Shown piece after piece: positions 50,334 to 61,849 of a stretch of DNA of 64,000 nt (its first letter is position 1; every line of letters starts with the position of its first letter). The notes beneath the pieces are model-generated. The model worked only from the letters and a program-made list of their open reading frames with translations, ran no database searches and was not told the origin of the DNA. Source of the DNA: Parasponia andersonii. Lineage: Eukaryota > Streptophyta > Magnoliopsida > Rosales > Cannabaceae. Position numbers and translations under genes: made by a program. Where the stretch lies: contig JXTB01000290.1 in the NCBI GenBank assembly GCA_002914805.1, forward strand, positions 73,386 to 137,385, written 5' to 3'.

Positions 50334-50406
50334 TTATTGTGAACATAAAATATACTTAAAATATATATATATTTTAGAGTTAATTATAATTACACTACTT
50401 AAAATT

Positions 50407-52163
50407 TGTAACTCTCTAGGAATCCTTAGACTTGCAATCTTAGTAGAATTATTATTAATAAACCTAGTGTCGAATTTTAATAAGTTTACTTTCGCAAATA
50501 CTTGAAATTATGTATGTAGTATTATTTTAATATTAAATTTTATTACATGAGAAAACCATAGTTATCCCTTGTTTTAACTTAGAAATTCTAAGTTAGTTTT
50601 CATTAATAAGAAATTGATTTTACAAAGATTATATTCTGTACATCAATATAACCTAATTAAGAATGTGGCATGTTTATGTCACATTAAAAAATAATTGCTA
50701 TATTTTATAACCTAAAGTTAATAGTTGCATCAAATTAGTACTATGCTATAATTTGAATAGCTAGGACTTAAGTATATAAAGAATTAAGTAGACAAATCAA
50801 TCTAAGGGTAGAAAATAAGTTGCAGAAAAAGATGAAGAGTAGTGAAGTTTTACCTTAGGAAGGTAATAACTTTTAATTAGTAGAATAGAAAAGAAAACAG
50901 ATAAAGTTAGTAGGTAATTCTAAAAAAGGAAAATATAGACAAAACTAATTGATAACTTTTTTGTCTAAAATAATTCAAAAGATAGGAAAAAGGAAAATGA
51001 TAATGGAAATATTCTTTGAAAATTATTGGTCATAATTCAAAGTGAAAAATATAGACAAAACTAATTAGTAGCTTTTGTCGCCAAAATAATTCAAAAGGTA
51101 TGAAAAAGATTAATATAGTGGAGATTTTTTTAAGAGCTAGTGGTATTGGATTCCAAATAAGTGAAAAAGAAGAAAGTTAGAGACAAAAGTAGTGAATGAG
51201 TGAAAAATAAAGTAAAATATAAGGTAATGGAGTAGGAAAAGAAGATATATTGACAAATCGGTAATAATAGTGCTTGGATTATTTGATGGAATGTGAAAGT
51301 GTGTATTATTGGATACTTCCTATAGATGGCTATAAATAAGTCCTTCATTTGGTAATTTAAATCCATACTTAGCCAAAACTATCTTCATTTTCTAATTATC
51401 TTTTCTCAAAAAAAAAAAGAAAGAAAAAAAAACTCTTCTACCTCACTTTCTTCCAAATCCACAAGAGTTATAATATTTTACCCATCTACTCTAGAAATTA
51501 AGAATTATAATCAAGAGAAGAGAGTACCTAGTTTTGTGGTGGAGGTGTAAGAAAAAAGATTCAAGCTTAGAAGGTAAATATTCCTTCACTTTACTTGTTA
51601 TGTATTTAAATAGATTCTATAAAAGAATAAAAGGGTAATAACATATTTGATCTACTATAGATATTATATAATTTATATTATGTTTAGACTTAGTTTGTTG
51701 ATTTCTTAAGCCTCTAAATATGAATACTTCATAATAATAAAAGCTAAATAATAATAATAATAGTAAAATCAAAATGACTAAACACAAAAGTGGAAGATTT
51801 TTAAGTGTAAGACCCTAAAATAAAATATACATAAAAATGAACCAAGCTTAATGATTTAGACTTAGATACTTAGGAACATATTTTTACCCATTAAAAATGC
51901 TTTCCAAAAATTAAAGATGTTAGCTCAAAAGTTTAAAGGGCTAAAATGCAAAAACTTTGAGTATTTGGGTCAACAGTGTAATTTTGAAAAAATATGGGTC
52001 GAATATGTGAGAAAGATATTTTAGGCATTTTTAAGTCCATATTAAAGGGTAAAAGTAAATAAAGGAAGAATCAATAACAAAAAGATACGCTATAACTCAA
52101 TATTTACTATTGGAGGGCATAAATGTTAGAAATCTTAAGATTATGGGCAAAAATATAAATTAT
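50407..52163 (+). repeat. Family-A LTR, U3-side part, plus orientation
   Basis: Starts TGTAACTCTCTAGGAATCC inside the element D 5' LTR and follows the complete family-A LTR through the TATA box (51331-51338) to about 52163. There it abuts minus-strand family-A internal sequence. A short local duplication is visible near 50930-51100 (AGACAAAACTAATT twice). Confidence 0.88.
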
Positions 52164-52740
52164 AAAGCTAGATATCTCAGACACCCATTACTCAACATTC
52201 TCTTTGCTTGCATTGCTGAGATCATCACTCGAGGTTGCTTTTTAGTATCTCTATTATAAGTGAACTTTTCTTCTTCTAGAGGTTTGAACATGATCCTTCG
52301 ACTTCGACATTTAATATTAACATTATACCTTCCCAAGAAGTCCATTCCTAGAGTGACATCATAATCAATCATTCCTAGGATGACTAGGTTAGTATACAGT
52401 TCCCTAGCATCTATAATTATTGGAACATGTCTTATCCAATAATTCGTTGTCAAAGTTTCACCTGAAGGTAGAGCTATATTTAAAGTTCTAGTCATTCTAT
52501 CACTATTCTAAGCTATTCTTTTGGCAAACACGTGTGACACAAAATAATGTGTAGCACTAGAATCAAACAAGACATACGCATTTTGAGTGGCAACAGACAG
52601 CTGACTTGTGACCACATTAGAGGTTCGCGCATTTGCATCCTCCCTCATAAAGGCGTAAACTTGGGCAGTGGTTTCTAGAGGTGCTTCTAATCTTCCTTGA
52701 CCGATCTGGGATCCTTTAAGTTTGATCTGCATATTGTGAA
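52160..52740 (-). pseudogene. Family-A protease (relic)
   Basis: Retropepsin-type relic: VYAFMREDANARTSNVVTSQ, then the active-site region YVLFDSSATHYFVSHVFAKR, and further on VILGMIDYDVTLGMDFLGRY and KPLEEEKFTYNRDTKK, the usual order for plant Ty3/gypsy proteases. It lies directly downstream of gag. Confidence 0.87.
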
Positions 52741-54435
52741 TTTGAGGTCATTGTGACTTAGACGTAGTTGGCAAGCTAGCTTGATTCTGTTTACTGTAGT
52801 AGTTTTTTGGCATAATGACCCTTTTTGCCATAAAGATAGTAGGTGTTTGAGCCAAAGCGACACTCCCTAGGATGTTTTTTCTCATACTTAGGATATGGTG
52901 GAAATTCTACCTTGGCCTTCTTTTGCTGTTGAGGCTCTCCTTTTTGTTTTCTTTGGCCACCAAAGTTATTCATTATTTTCTTTCCACTATAATTATTGCA
53001 GTTGTTATTGTTGTTGTTCTGGTTCTTGTTATGGCCAGATTGTGTCCCAAATCCTCTTTGGTTATTGTCTTGATTCTGTTTAAATTGCCCGCATTGGTTC
53101 TTCTTTGATTTGAAATATTTTTGTTGTTCTTCTTTGCCTTGGGCAAGACGATATTCTGCTCTAAGTGTCCTTCCTACACATTCTACAATTTTAGTTGATG
53201 GGTTGTCACTACTATCAATCATAACGATTAATTCAGAGTGTAACATTTCGAGCATCCTCTTTACTCGTTCCTCTTTAGTAGGTATCAAATAGGGACACAG
53301 TTTTGCAAGCTGGTCGAACTTTTGTACGGCCTCGATGACTATCGTATTCCCTTGTTTGATATTAATGAATTCATTTTACTGGGCCCACATCGCCATATGA
53401 TTATAGTATTTCTGGTTGAATTCATGGATGAAGTCATTCCATGATATTTCTCTGACATTTCTTCTCATTTTTACTGTCTCCCACCAATATCGTGCATCTT
53501 TCTTTAGGACATAAGACATATATAATACCTTTTCATGGTCATTAAGGTTCACAAAATCTAGGATGGTTTGGATTGACGACAACCATTTTTTGGCCACCAA
53601 AGGATTTGTCGATCCTTCAAACTCAGCAGGACATATCTTTCTGAAGTGCTCGTAAAGTGGTTCTTGACATTCCATACGTCGATTAGGTATTACAGGTTTC
53701 GGTTGTAGTACTGGTTCTTCCTCTTGAGGTAGAGGTTTTTTGTTGTCCACTTAAGGTTCAACATTCTCTTGGCATTGTTGTCTTAGTTGCTCAAGGTTCC
53801 TTATCTCCTCTTTTTGAGCTTGGAGTCATTGTTGCAAGTTATCTACAAGATTAGTTAGGTCGGGTGTTTTAGGTGCATTTACTAGACTGACTCATGGTCT
53901 TCCCCTCCCCCTTGCCATTTTTTGTTTTTAGTTAACTCCAATTCGTTCAGGTTATTATTAGTTATCTCAACTTTGATTATGAAGAAAAAGGATAAATTAA
54001 GTAATAAGATATACATTGTTTCATAATTATATTATTTCATTAATTAAAGTAAAAGATAAGAACATATAAACATTTCTAGTCTACTCTATACTTAATCTCT
54101 CATATTAGTATTTGAAGGTTCGCTAGGGTTTTCTTCCAGATCCTCTTCTGGGTCCTCTTTAGAGTCTTTCTCATTGTCATTAGTGTATCCTTGTCCGATA
54201 GGCATGGTTCTCTCTACATCTATTAGCAGTCGTACCCTTCTTTGCTCTTTTTTGGGGTCTCCTTGTTGGAAAGGTGTTCTTATGGTATTCCCGCAAGATG
54301 ATTATTCAGTCATACTACATAATACATTCTTAAGGTTAAATAATATACTAAGCAAAAATTCTACTTACTTGACTTGTCTGAAACGTTGCGGAGTGATGCG
54401 AGGTAGGACGGCAGGATACCTACTCTGATAACAAT
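52164..54435 (-). mobile_element. Family-A internal region, minus strand
   Basis: Primer site, leader, gag and protease side of a family-A element whose 5' LTR is at 54436-60209. The primer site in sense is ATTGTTATCAGAGTAGG (54419-54435), related to the tRNA-iMet type. Reverse transcriptase and integrase are not present. The acidic tail of the extra upstream ORF seen at 6.1-6.36 kb is also recognisable here (about 54.1-54.3 kb). Broken in several places. Confidence 0.85.
52790..53930 (-). pseudogene. Family-A gag (relic)
   Basis: In sense order: a Gln/Glu/Pro-rich N-terminal side (LPQEEEPVLQPKPVIPNRRM), the capsid signature YEHFRKICPAEFEGSTNPLV with KDARYWWETVKMRRNVREIS and DFIHEFNQKYYNH (53.37-53.65 kb), a C-terminal capsid segment KEERVKRMLEMLHSELIVMI, an unusual Asn/Gln-rich linker (NKNQNNNNNNCNNYSG near 53.0 kb), and a CCHC-like knuckle at about 52.80-52.86 kb. 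The Asn-rich linker sets family A apart from the gags of B, C and D. Confidence 0.88.
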
Positions 54436-55751
54436 TGTAACGACTGGACTTTTCGGATCGTTAACTACTTACCTTCTTAGCGTACTTATTTAAAAAGAGA
54501 AATCTAGATGCTAAAAATTTATGACAAATTTTTTTTTTATGCTTTTATTTCTTTTTAAGAGATTTATATTCATAATTAACCATTTACTTAAAATTTGAAA
54601 ACAAGTAAAATGCTTCTCAATGGTTAAATATCCTATATTTAAATTTGAAAATAAACTTTTTATTAAGGTGATTTAAATAATGCGCAACTGTAAAGGGCTC
54701 TCAGGTGAGGAGGGGGTTCACATAGGAACCACTTAAATCCCAAGCTCTCCTTAGATAGTTTAGGTTTTTTTGACAGAACCCCTTGTGTTTTGCATTTATT
54801 TAAATCAAAACATTTTCCATTTTAGATCTTTTGAAAAATATTTGTTTAAATTCTATTCAATCGAAATACATTTTCAAGTTCAATTTAATAAAACCATGCT
54901 GTCACCCCCTAGAAATCTTTATACTTGCAATATTAGTAGAATTATTATATACTTAGTATTGAATTTTATTAAGTTTGCATTCACAAATACTTGAAATTAT
55001 GTGCCTAGTATTATTTTAATATTAAATTTTATTATGTGAGAAATCCATAGTCAATCCTTATTTTAACTTAGAATTTCTAAGTTAGTTTTCCTTAATAATA
55101 AATTAATTTTACAATAATTATATTATGTACATCAATATAAAAATGTGAAATGTTTATGTCACATTAAAATTGTTACATTTTATAATCTAAAGTTAATGGT
55201 TGCACTAAAATAGTACCATGCTATAATTTGAATGGCTAGGATTTAAGTATGTAAAGAGCTAAGTAGACAAATCAATCTAAGGGTAGAAAATAAGTTACAG
55301 AAAAAGATAACAAGTAGTAAGGTTTTTCCATAGGAAGGTAATAACTTTAAATAAGTGGAATAGAAAAGGAAAGGGATAAACTTAATGGGTAATTCAAAAC
55401 GTAAGAAAAACAGAAAATCATAATGGAAATGTTCTTTGGAAATTAGTGGCCATAATTCAAAGTGGAAGACATAGACAAAACTAATTAGTAACTTTTATCT
55501 CCAAAATAATTCAAAAGCTATAAAAAAGATTAATATAGTGGAGACTTTTTTTGGGAGCTAGTGGTATTGGATTCCAAATAATTGAAAAAGAAGAAAGATT
55601 AGAGACAAAAGTAGTGGATGAGTAAAAAATAAAGTAAAAAGTAAGGTAATGGAGTAGGAAAAGAAGATATTTTGACAAATTGATAATAATGATGCTTGGA
55701 TTATTTAATGGAATGTGAAAGTATGTATTATTGGATACCTTCCATGGATGG

Positions 55752-55763
55752 CCTATAAATAGA
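55752..55763 (+). promoter_or_regulatory. TATA box of nested family-A solo LTR
   Basis: CCTATAAATAGA about 853 bp into the LTR, same place as in 34790-38503. Confidence 0.7.
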
Positions 55764-57066
55764 TCATTCATTTGGCAATTCAAATCCATGCTTAACCTTT
55801 CAAATTACCTAGCCAAAACTATCTTCATATTTCCAATTATTCCTTCTCAAAAAAAAAAAAAAACTCTTTCTACCTCACTTTCTTCCAAATCCACAAGAGA
55901 TACAATATTTTACCAATCGACTCTAGAAATTTAGAATTATAATCAAGAGAAGAGAGTACTTAATTTTGTGGTGGAAACGTAAGAAAGAAAATCCAAACTT
56001 GGAAGATATTTATTCCCTCACCTTTCTTGTTATGTGTTTAAATAGATTATATTAAAGAATAAATAGGTAATAACATGTTTGACCTACTTTAGATATTATA
56101 TAATTTATATTACATTGAGACTTATTTTTTTGATTTCTTAAGCTTCTAAATATGAATACTTCATAATAATAATAATAGTAAAATCAAAATGACTAAACAC
56201 AAAAAGTGGAAGATTTTTTTTAGTGTAAGACCCTAAATAAAATATGCATGAAAATGAACGAAATTTAATGATTTAGACTTAGATTCTTAAGAACAGATTT
56301 TTAACCATTAGAAATTCTTTCCAAAAATTAAAAATATTTGCTCAAGGGTTGGAAGGACTAGAATGCAAAAATTTTGAGTATTTCGGTCAAAAGTGTAATT
56401 TTGACATAAGATATAACTCAATATTTACCATTAGAGGGCATAAATATTAGAAATCTTAAGATTTTGGGTAAAAATATAAATTATAAAACTTCAAATATTG
56501 GATTGAAAATTTGGTATAAGAATAAATAATATATATATATATATATTTTAGATCTCTAATTGGGATAAGAAAAGATTTACTTAAATTTAAAGACATGAAA
56601 TCAATTATAGGAAATAAGTAAGGTATGCCTCTAATTTTATTTTACCTAAGTTTAGTGATAGGCCTAAAAAGCACGATCAATACTAAATAATATTTAGTCC
56701 AAGTATGATTTTAGATATTAAATTTGTTTGTCCCTTAGTATGGTTGACTCAATTATTATTTTATGACCCTTAATTATGAATAAAACAATTAATCAAGAAT
56801 AATTCAAAGTATTTGATGAAAAGAAATATAATTAAAGAAACTTAATTGATTTAGGATGATATTAATCAAATCAACAACCAAATTATTGATAGATTAAAAA
56901 GATCACTATGATCAAGATTAAGAAGAATCAAATCTCATCCATCTAAGTGAAAGCATAAATTAGTCAATGAATATACTGTGACATTGTTTCTCAAATGTGA
57001 AGTTTTATACTAGATCAAGACTGAGTCTTAAATATTTTAAGCCCACTAAGTAAGTAGAAGTAAAAT

Positions 57067-57095
57067 AATAATAATAATAATAATAAATAAATAAA
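57067..57095. repeat. (AAT)n/(AAAT)n microsatellite
   Basis: Runs of AAT followed by AAAT units inside the nested solo LTR; a TA-dinucleotide run also lies at 56528-56546. Confidence 0.8.
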
Positions 57096-57200
57096 AGTAT
57101 AAGGCCAGTTTAAATTTTCTCTAACAAATAGAGTATATATACATCAGGGCAAATTTCGATTTAGACATACGTACGAGTGGAACTAGGACAATCCTACTAC

Positions 57201-57210
57201 GAGGTAAGTA
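57201..57210 (+). promoter_or_regulatory. Splice-donor-like site in nested A solo LTR
   Basis: GAGGTAAGTA, same position as 37197-37206. Confidence 0.4.
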
Positions 57211-60200
57211 CAATTTCACCTATGGCATGGATGATTGAAAATGTTTCATGTTTACAGTATGATATGTTTGAATTAATTTCATGTATTCACTTGCCTTTAT
57301 ATTATTATTGTATGACCTATGTATAATATATGCTTATAAAGATACTTTTCCTATGCTATGAAAAAAAAATGATGTATGCTTACTTTACAATGTTATCATA
57401 CTTCAACATACTTTAATAAAGGAAATGCTACGATAGTTGAATATAAGTTTGGGTTCATTGAAGCGTACCCACTCATATTAAGAAAAGACTAAATAAGATA
57501 AAGAATTTAAAGGTATCGTACCAACCTCTACTAGGAAAGGATATCTGAGGGAAGACAAGACCAACCTCCCCTAAGCGAGGATTCCCGAGGAAAAGTATGT
57601 TAAGATTATGACCGTGGGTGTTTTTATTTGGGTAGCTCCCCTGATTCCCCATTTGGTAGTGCACACTCGGTACGTACATCAGGGCCCATAAGAAATATAA
57701 AAGACTTTACAATCAAGAATGAGATAAAATCGTGATACAATATCTTATAATAAAGCGTAAAATAATGTTTCATAAAACAGCATAACTGAACTTTCAAAAA
57801 AAAAAAGAGAGAATTGTTTGTTCATAAGTAAAATGTTTTATGAGAATTTCATTGTACTTACTGAGCAAAAACTCACATTTTATGAGTATCCATGCTATAG
57901 GTACCAAAGGAAAGAAATCTCTGATTTGATTGATGGGTTAGCTAGAATTGAGGTAGGGATGATGCGAGGCACAGGCAATGGAATACTGCCCTTAAAATTT
58001 CTTCCACATATGTTTTATTATGAGACAAATGATTTCAATTATGTAAGTTTGATGTTGTTTGAAAACATATTTATAACTTGGCATTTTATTTCGTAATGCA
58101 TGATTTAATCAAATTGAACTTGAAAATGTATTTCGATTTAATAAAAGCTAAACAAACGTTTTTTTTTTAGATATAAAAGAGAAAATATTTTGATTTAAAT
58201 AAATGCAAAACATAAGGGGTTCTGTCAAAAAGACCTAAACTGTCTAAGAAGAGCTTGGGACTTAAGTGGTCCATATGTGACCCCCCTCCTTACTTGGGAA
58301 CCCTTTATGGTTGCACATTATTTAAATCACCTAAATAAAAAGTTTATAATCAAATTTAAATAAAGAGGACTTAACCATTGAGAAACATTTAATTGTTTTC
58401 AAAATTTAATTAAATCGTTAGTTATGAATATAAATCTCTTAAAAAGAAATAAAAGCAAAAAAAAAAAATTTGTCATGAATTTTCAGTATCTAAATTTTTT
58501 TTAAGCTAAGAAGGTAAGTACTTAATGGTCAGAAAAAGTCTGGTCGTTACACATGCATTGCGAAATAAAATACCAAGTTATAAGTACATTTTCAAATAAC
58601 ATTAAGCTTACATAATTGAAATCATTTGTCTCATTATAAGAACAAATGCGGAAGTAATTTTAATGGTAGTATTCCATTATCCGTGCCTCGCATTCATCTC
58701 CGCCTCGATTCCTGCTAACCCATCAATCAAATCAGAGGTTTCTTTTCTTTGGTACCTATAGCATAGATACTCATAAAATGTGAACTTTTGCTCAACAAGT
58801 ACAATGTAATTCTCACAAAATATTTTACTTATAAAAAACAATCTTTTATGAAAGTCCAGTTATGCTGCTTTATGAAATCGTTACTTTATGCTTTATTATA
58901 AGATATTGTATCATGATTTTATCTCATTCTTGATCATAAAGTCTTTTATCTTTCTTATGGGCCCTAGTACATGCACCGAGTGTGCACTACCAAATCGGGA
59001 ACCAGGAGCTACCCAACTGAAAACACCCGCGGTCAGAATCTTAACATACTTTTCCTTGGAAATTCTCGCTTACAGGAGGTCGGTCTTATTTTCCGTTGGA
59101 TATCCTCACCTAGTGGAGGTTGGTACGACATCTTTAAATTCTTTATCTTATTTAGTCTTTTCTTAATATAAGTGGATATGCTTCAATGAACCCAAACTTA
59201 TACTCCACTATCATAGCATTTCCTTTGTTAAAGTATGCTAAAGTATTTTTACATGATAACATTGTAAAGTAAGCATACAACATTTTTATTGCATCGGAAA
59301 TGTATCTTTATAAGCATATATTATACATAGGTCATACAATAATAATATAGAGGCAAGTCAACACATGAAATAATTTCAAACATATCATACTGAAAACATG
59401 AAACATTTTAAAAACATTCATGCCATAGATGAAATTGTACTTATCTTGTAATATGATTGTCCTAGTTCCACTCGTTAATTACATACGTCTAGGTCTAAGT
59501 TTTTCCCTGACGTATGCATACTCTATTTGTTAGAGTAATTTAAAGTAGCCTTATCCTTTTTTTAAAAAAAAAAGCTTTTAATTACTTAGTGGGCTTAAAA
59601 CATTTAAGATTGAGTCTTGATCAAACATAAAACTTCACATTTGAGAAATAATGTCATGTTATATTCATTAACTAATTTATACTTTTAACTTAGATGGACG
59701 AAATTTAAATCTCCTTAACCTTGATCATAGTGATCTTTTTAATCTATCAATAATTTTGTTGTTGATTTGATTAATATCATCCTAAATCAGTTAAGTTTCC
59801 TTAATTATATTAATTATTTCATCAAATACTTTGAATTATTCTTGATTAATTTCTTTATTCGTAATTAGGGGTCATAATATAATAAATGAGTCAAACGCAC
59901 TAATAGCTATACAGAATTAAAATCTAAAATTATACTTGAACTAAATATTATTAGGCATTGATCGCGCTTTTTACGACCATCACTAAACTTAGGCAAAATA
60001 CTTATCCCAATTAGAGATCTAAAATAAAGTTTTCTATTTTTTCTTATACCAAATTTACGACCCAAAATTTCAAGTTTTATAATTTATATTGTTGCCCATA
60101 ATCTTAAGATTTCTAACAGTTATGCCCTCTAATGGTAAATATTGAGTTATAGCTTATCTTTTTGTTAAAGATTCTTCCTTTATTTACTTTTACACTTTAA

Positions 60201-60238
60201 TATGGCCTTACAATGACAAAGATACTACTATACATCGA

Positions 60239-61180
60239 TTGACTGAATTAGTAGAGAGACAAGCTCAACAAATAGGGAGGCTTATAGAACGAGATCAAAG
60301 GAGAGATGAACAATTACCAGTACAAGTTGTAGCTAGAAAAGAAAATCATGAACAAGCTTTTGAAAGGTTTAGGAAGAATAAACCTCCAGCTTTTAAAGGT
60401 GAAACCGATCCATTATTAGCTGAGGAGTTGATTCGAAGTTTGGAGGATATCTTTGATTATATAAGAATCCCTGAAGAGGAGAAAGTTTCTTATGCTACTT
60501 ATATGTTCCAAATGGATGTCACACATTGGTGGGATTAGATAAAGTTAATCACTAATGTTAACAGATTGACTTGGGAGAGATTCAAGGAAATCTTTTATAG
60601 AAAGTACTTTAGTGAAGCTCATCGACTTGCAAAGAAGGCTGAGTTTACTAATTTAAGGCAAGGTGACATATATGTGTGTGACTATATAAAGAAATTTGAT
60701 GAGCTATCCCGCTTTGCTCCTCATATATTGAGTACCAATGAGTTGAAAGTAAATTAGTTTCTACAAGGGCTTAAAGCATAAATATATAGGAATATTAAGA
60801 TGTCTACAGGAAAAAGTGTACCTTACACAGAAGTTGCAGAGAAAGCCCTTGAAGCTGAAGAAGTTGAATTAAAAGTGGTAAGGGCACTAGAAATTAGAAG
60901 AAACATAAATATGGCAAGGAGAAATGCAAATTTTGGAAAAGGAACTCAACCAGGGTTTCATGGTGGTAAAAGGAAATTTCCACAAGGTCAGGAACAAAGA
61001 TAAGATCCTTCAAAATGCCCAACAATAGGACAACAAATGAAATCAAATTTGAATTAGAAAGTTACTTGTCCTAAATGTGGAAAGCCTCATAAAGGTGAAT
61101 GCTTTTTTGGTAGTAGAGCGTGTTATACCTATGGTAAGATAGGACATTTGTCTAGAGATTGTCCCTCCACCTCTAGTGAA
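60239..61180 (+). pseudogene. B-like gag with zinc knuckles (relic)
   Basis: In order: TELVERQAQQIGRLIERDQR (helical N-terminal side), FERFRKNKPPAFKGETDPLL, RSLEDIFDYIRIPEEEKVSY with FQMDVTHWWD, TWERFKEIFYRKYFSEAHR, a basic tract (ARRNANFGKGTQPG) and a Cys-rich end with CPKCGKPHKGEC and CYTYGKIGHLSRDC near 61.07-61.16 kb. Nearly segment-for-segment the same as gag of element B. Broken. Confidence 0.9.
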
Positions 61181-61264
61181 CAAAAGAAAGTTCCAGCTCG
61201 TGTGTTTACCATGACTGCGACAGATACTGAGGTTGATCCATCGGTTGTTGCATGAGAGATCTCT

Positions 61265-61830
61265 ATCTTTGATATCTTTATAAATACATTAATAGATTCA
61301 GGAGCTACACATTCATTTGCATCACCAGTATATGTGAGAAAATTGGGCAGATCACCTGAAACTTTGAATTTAAGATACTGTGTAACTATTCCATCTGGGG
61401 AAGTGCTATATTCTGGTCAAGTTTTGAGAGCGTGTCCAATACAGATAGATGGTAGAGAGTTGTGGGTAGACTTAATAGTGTTTGATATGCAGGATTTGGA
61501 GGTGATTTTGGGTATGGATTGGCTATCTAAGTATCATTCTAGCATTGATTGTAATGGTAAGAGAGTAGTATTTTAGCCACCTGGTGAAGATGAGTTTACT
61601 TTCCTTGGATCTTCTAGGAAGAAAATGGCTCCAATTATTTCAATGATAAAAGTGAAGAAGTTACTTGATAAAGGATGTACTAGTTATTTGGCAAATGTAA
61701 TGGATACTAGAGAAGAACTTAGGACGAAGCCACATGAAGTACTAGTAGTTAATGAATTTCTAGAGGTATTCCCAAAAGATTTACCGGGATTACCACCTGA
61801 TAGAGAGATAGATTTCTATTGACTTGCTAC
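61265..61830 (+). pseudogene. B-like protease (relic)
   Basis: Active-site region [20 protein letters not shown] at about 61.29-61.35 kb, then CVTIPSGEVLYSGQVLRACP and [17 protein letters not shown]. Followed by the linker EEVLVVNEFLEVFPKDLPGL-like segment that leads into the polymerase. Confidence 0.9.
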
Positions 61831-61849
61831 CTGGCACGGCTCCTATTTC

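Larger units (their letters stand above)
32921..50406 (-). mobile_element. Element D: Tekay-like chromovirus with split LTRs
   Basis: Minus-strand Ty3/gypsy element. The 3' LTR (32921-39977) is about 3.34 kb once the family-A solo LTR 34790-38503 is set aside. The internal region is 39978-44680. The 5' LTR starts at 44681 and is split by LTR E (46475-49918); the readable part ends at 50406, where family-A sequence begins, so the outer end and target duplication cannot be tested. Both a purine tract and a tRNA-iMet primer site are present. Gag, protease, reverse transcriptase, RNase H, integrase and a chromodomain-like end can be recognised in the normal order, with more than ten breaks. LTRs differ by roughly 11% over the first ~250 aligned bases. 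Confidence 0.92.
44681..50406 (-). repeat. Element D 5' LTR (contains LTR E)
   Basis: Opens TGTAGCATTATGTAAATC and is collinear with 32921-39977 up to about 46474, then from 49919 to 50406. The remaining sense-5' end of the LTR is not visible because family-A sequence follows. Confidence 0.9.
54900..58551 (+). mobile_element. Family-A solo LTR nested in a family-A LTR
   Basis: Complete 3,652-bp LTR, TGTCACCCCCTAG...GGTCGTTACA, plus orientation, inserted into a minus-oriented LTR of the same family. Perfect 5-bp target duplication CATGC (54895-54899 and 58552-58556). This copy, with 34790-38503, fixes the true length of the family-A LTR at about 3.65-3.7 kb. TATA box at 55752-55763, donor-like site at 57201-57210, island at about 57515-57690. 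Confidence 0.95.
54436..60209 (-). repeat. Family-A LTR, minus orientation, split by a solo LTR
   Basis: Starts TGTAACGACTGGAC (LTR terminus on the internal side) at 54436, runs to 54899, resumes at 58557 after the nested solo LTR and its CATGC duplication, and continues to about 60209, ending beside the plus-strand gag of the next relic. The GC-rich island is at 58960-59130. The TATA-bearing U3 side is not present. Confidence 0.88.

Noticed and set aside
52872-53292. Several plus-strand open frames rich in V, L, F and Y
   Set aside because: Antisense of the Asn/Gln-rich part of family-A gag; composition alone creates them.
57818-59171. Open frames of 66-92 codons in family-A LTRs (57818-58096, 58888-59171, and their mate at 57473-57679)
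   Set aside because: They overlap the conserved GC-rich island or its surroundings; different frames are open in different copies and no protein family fits.
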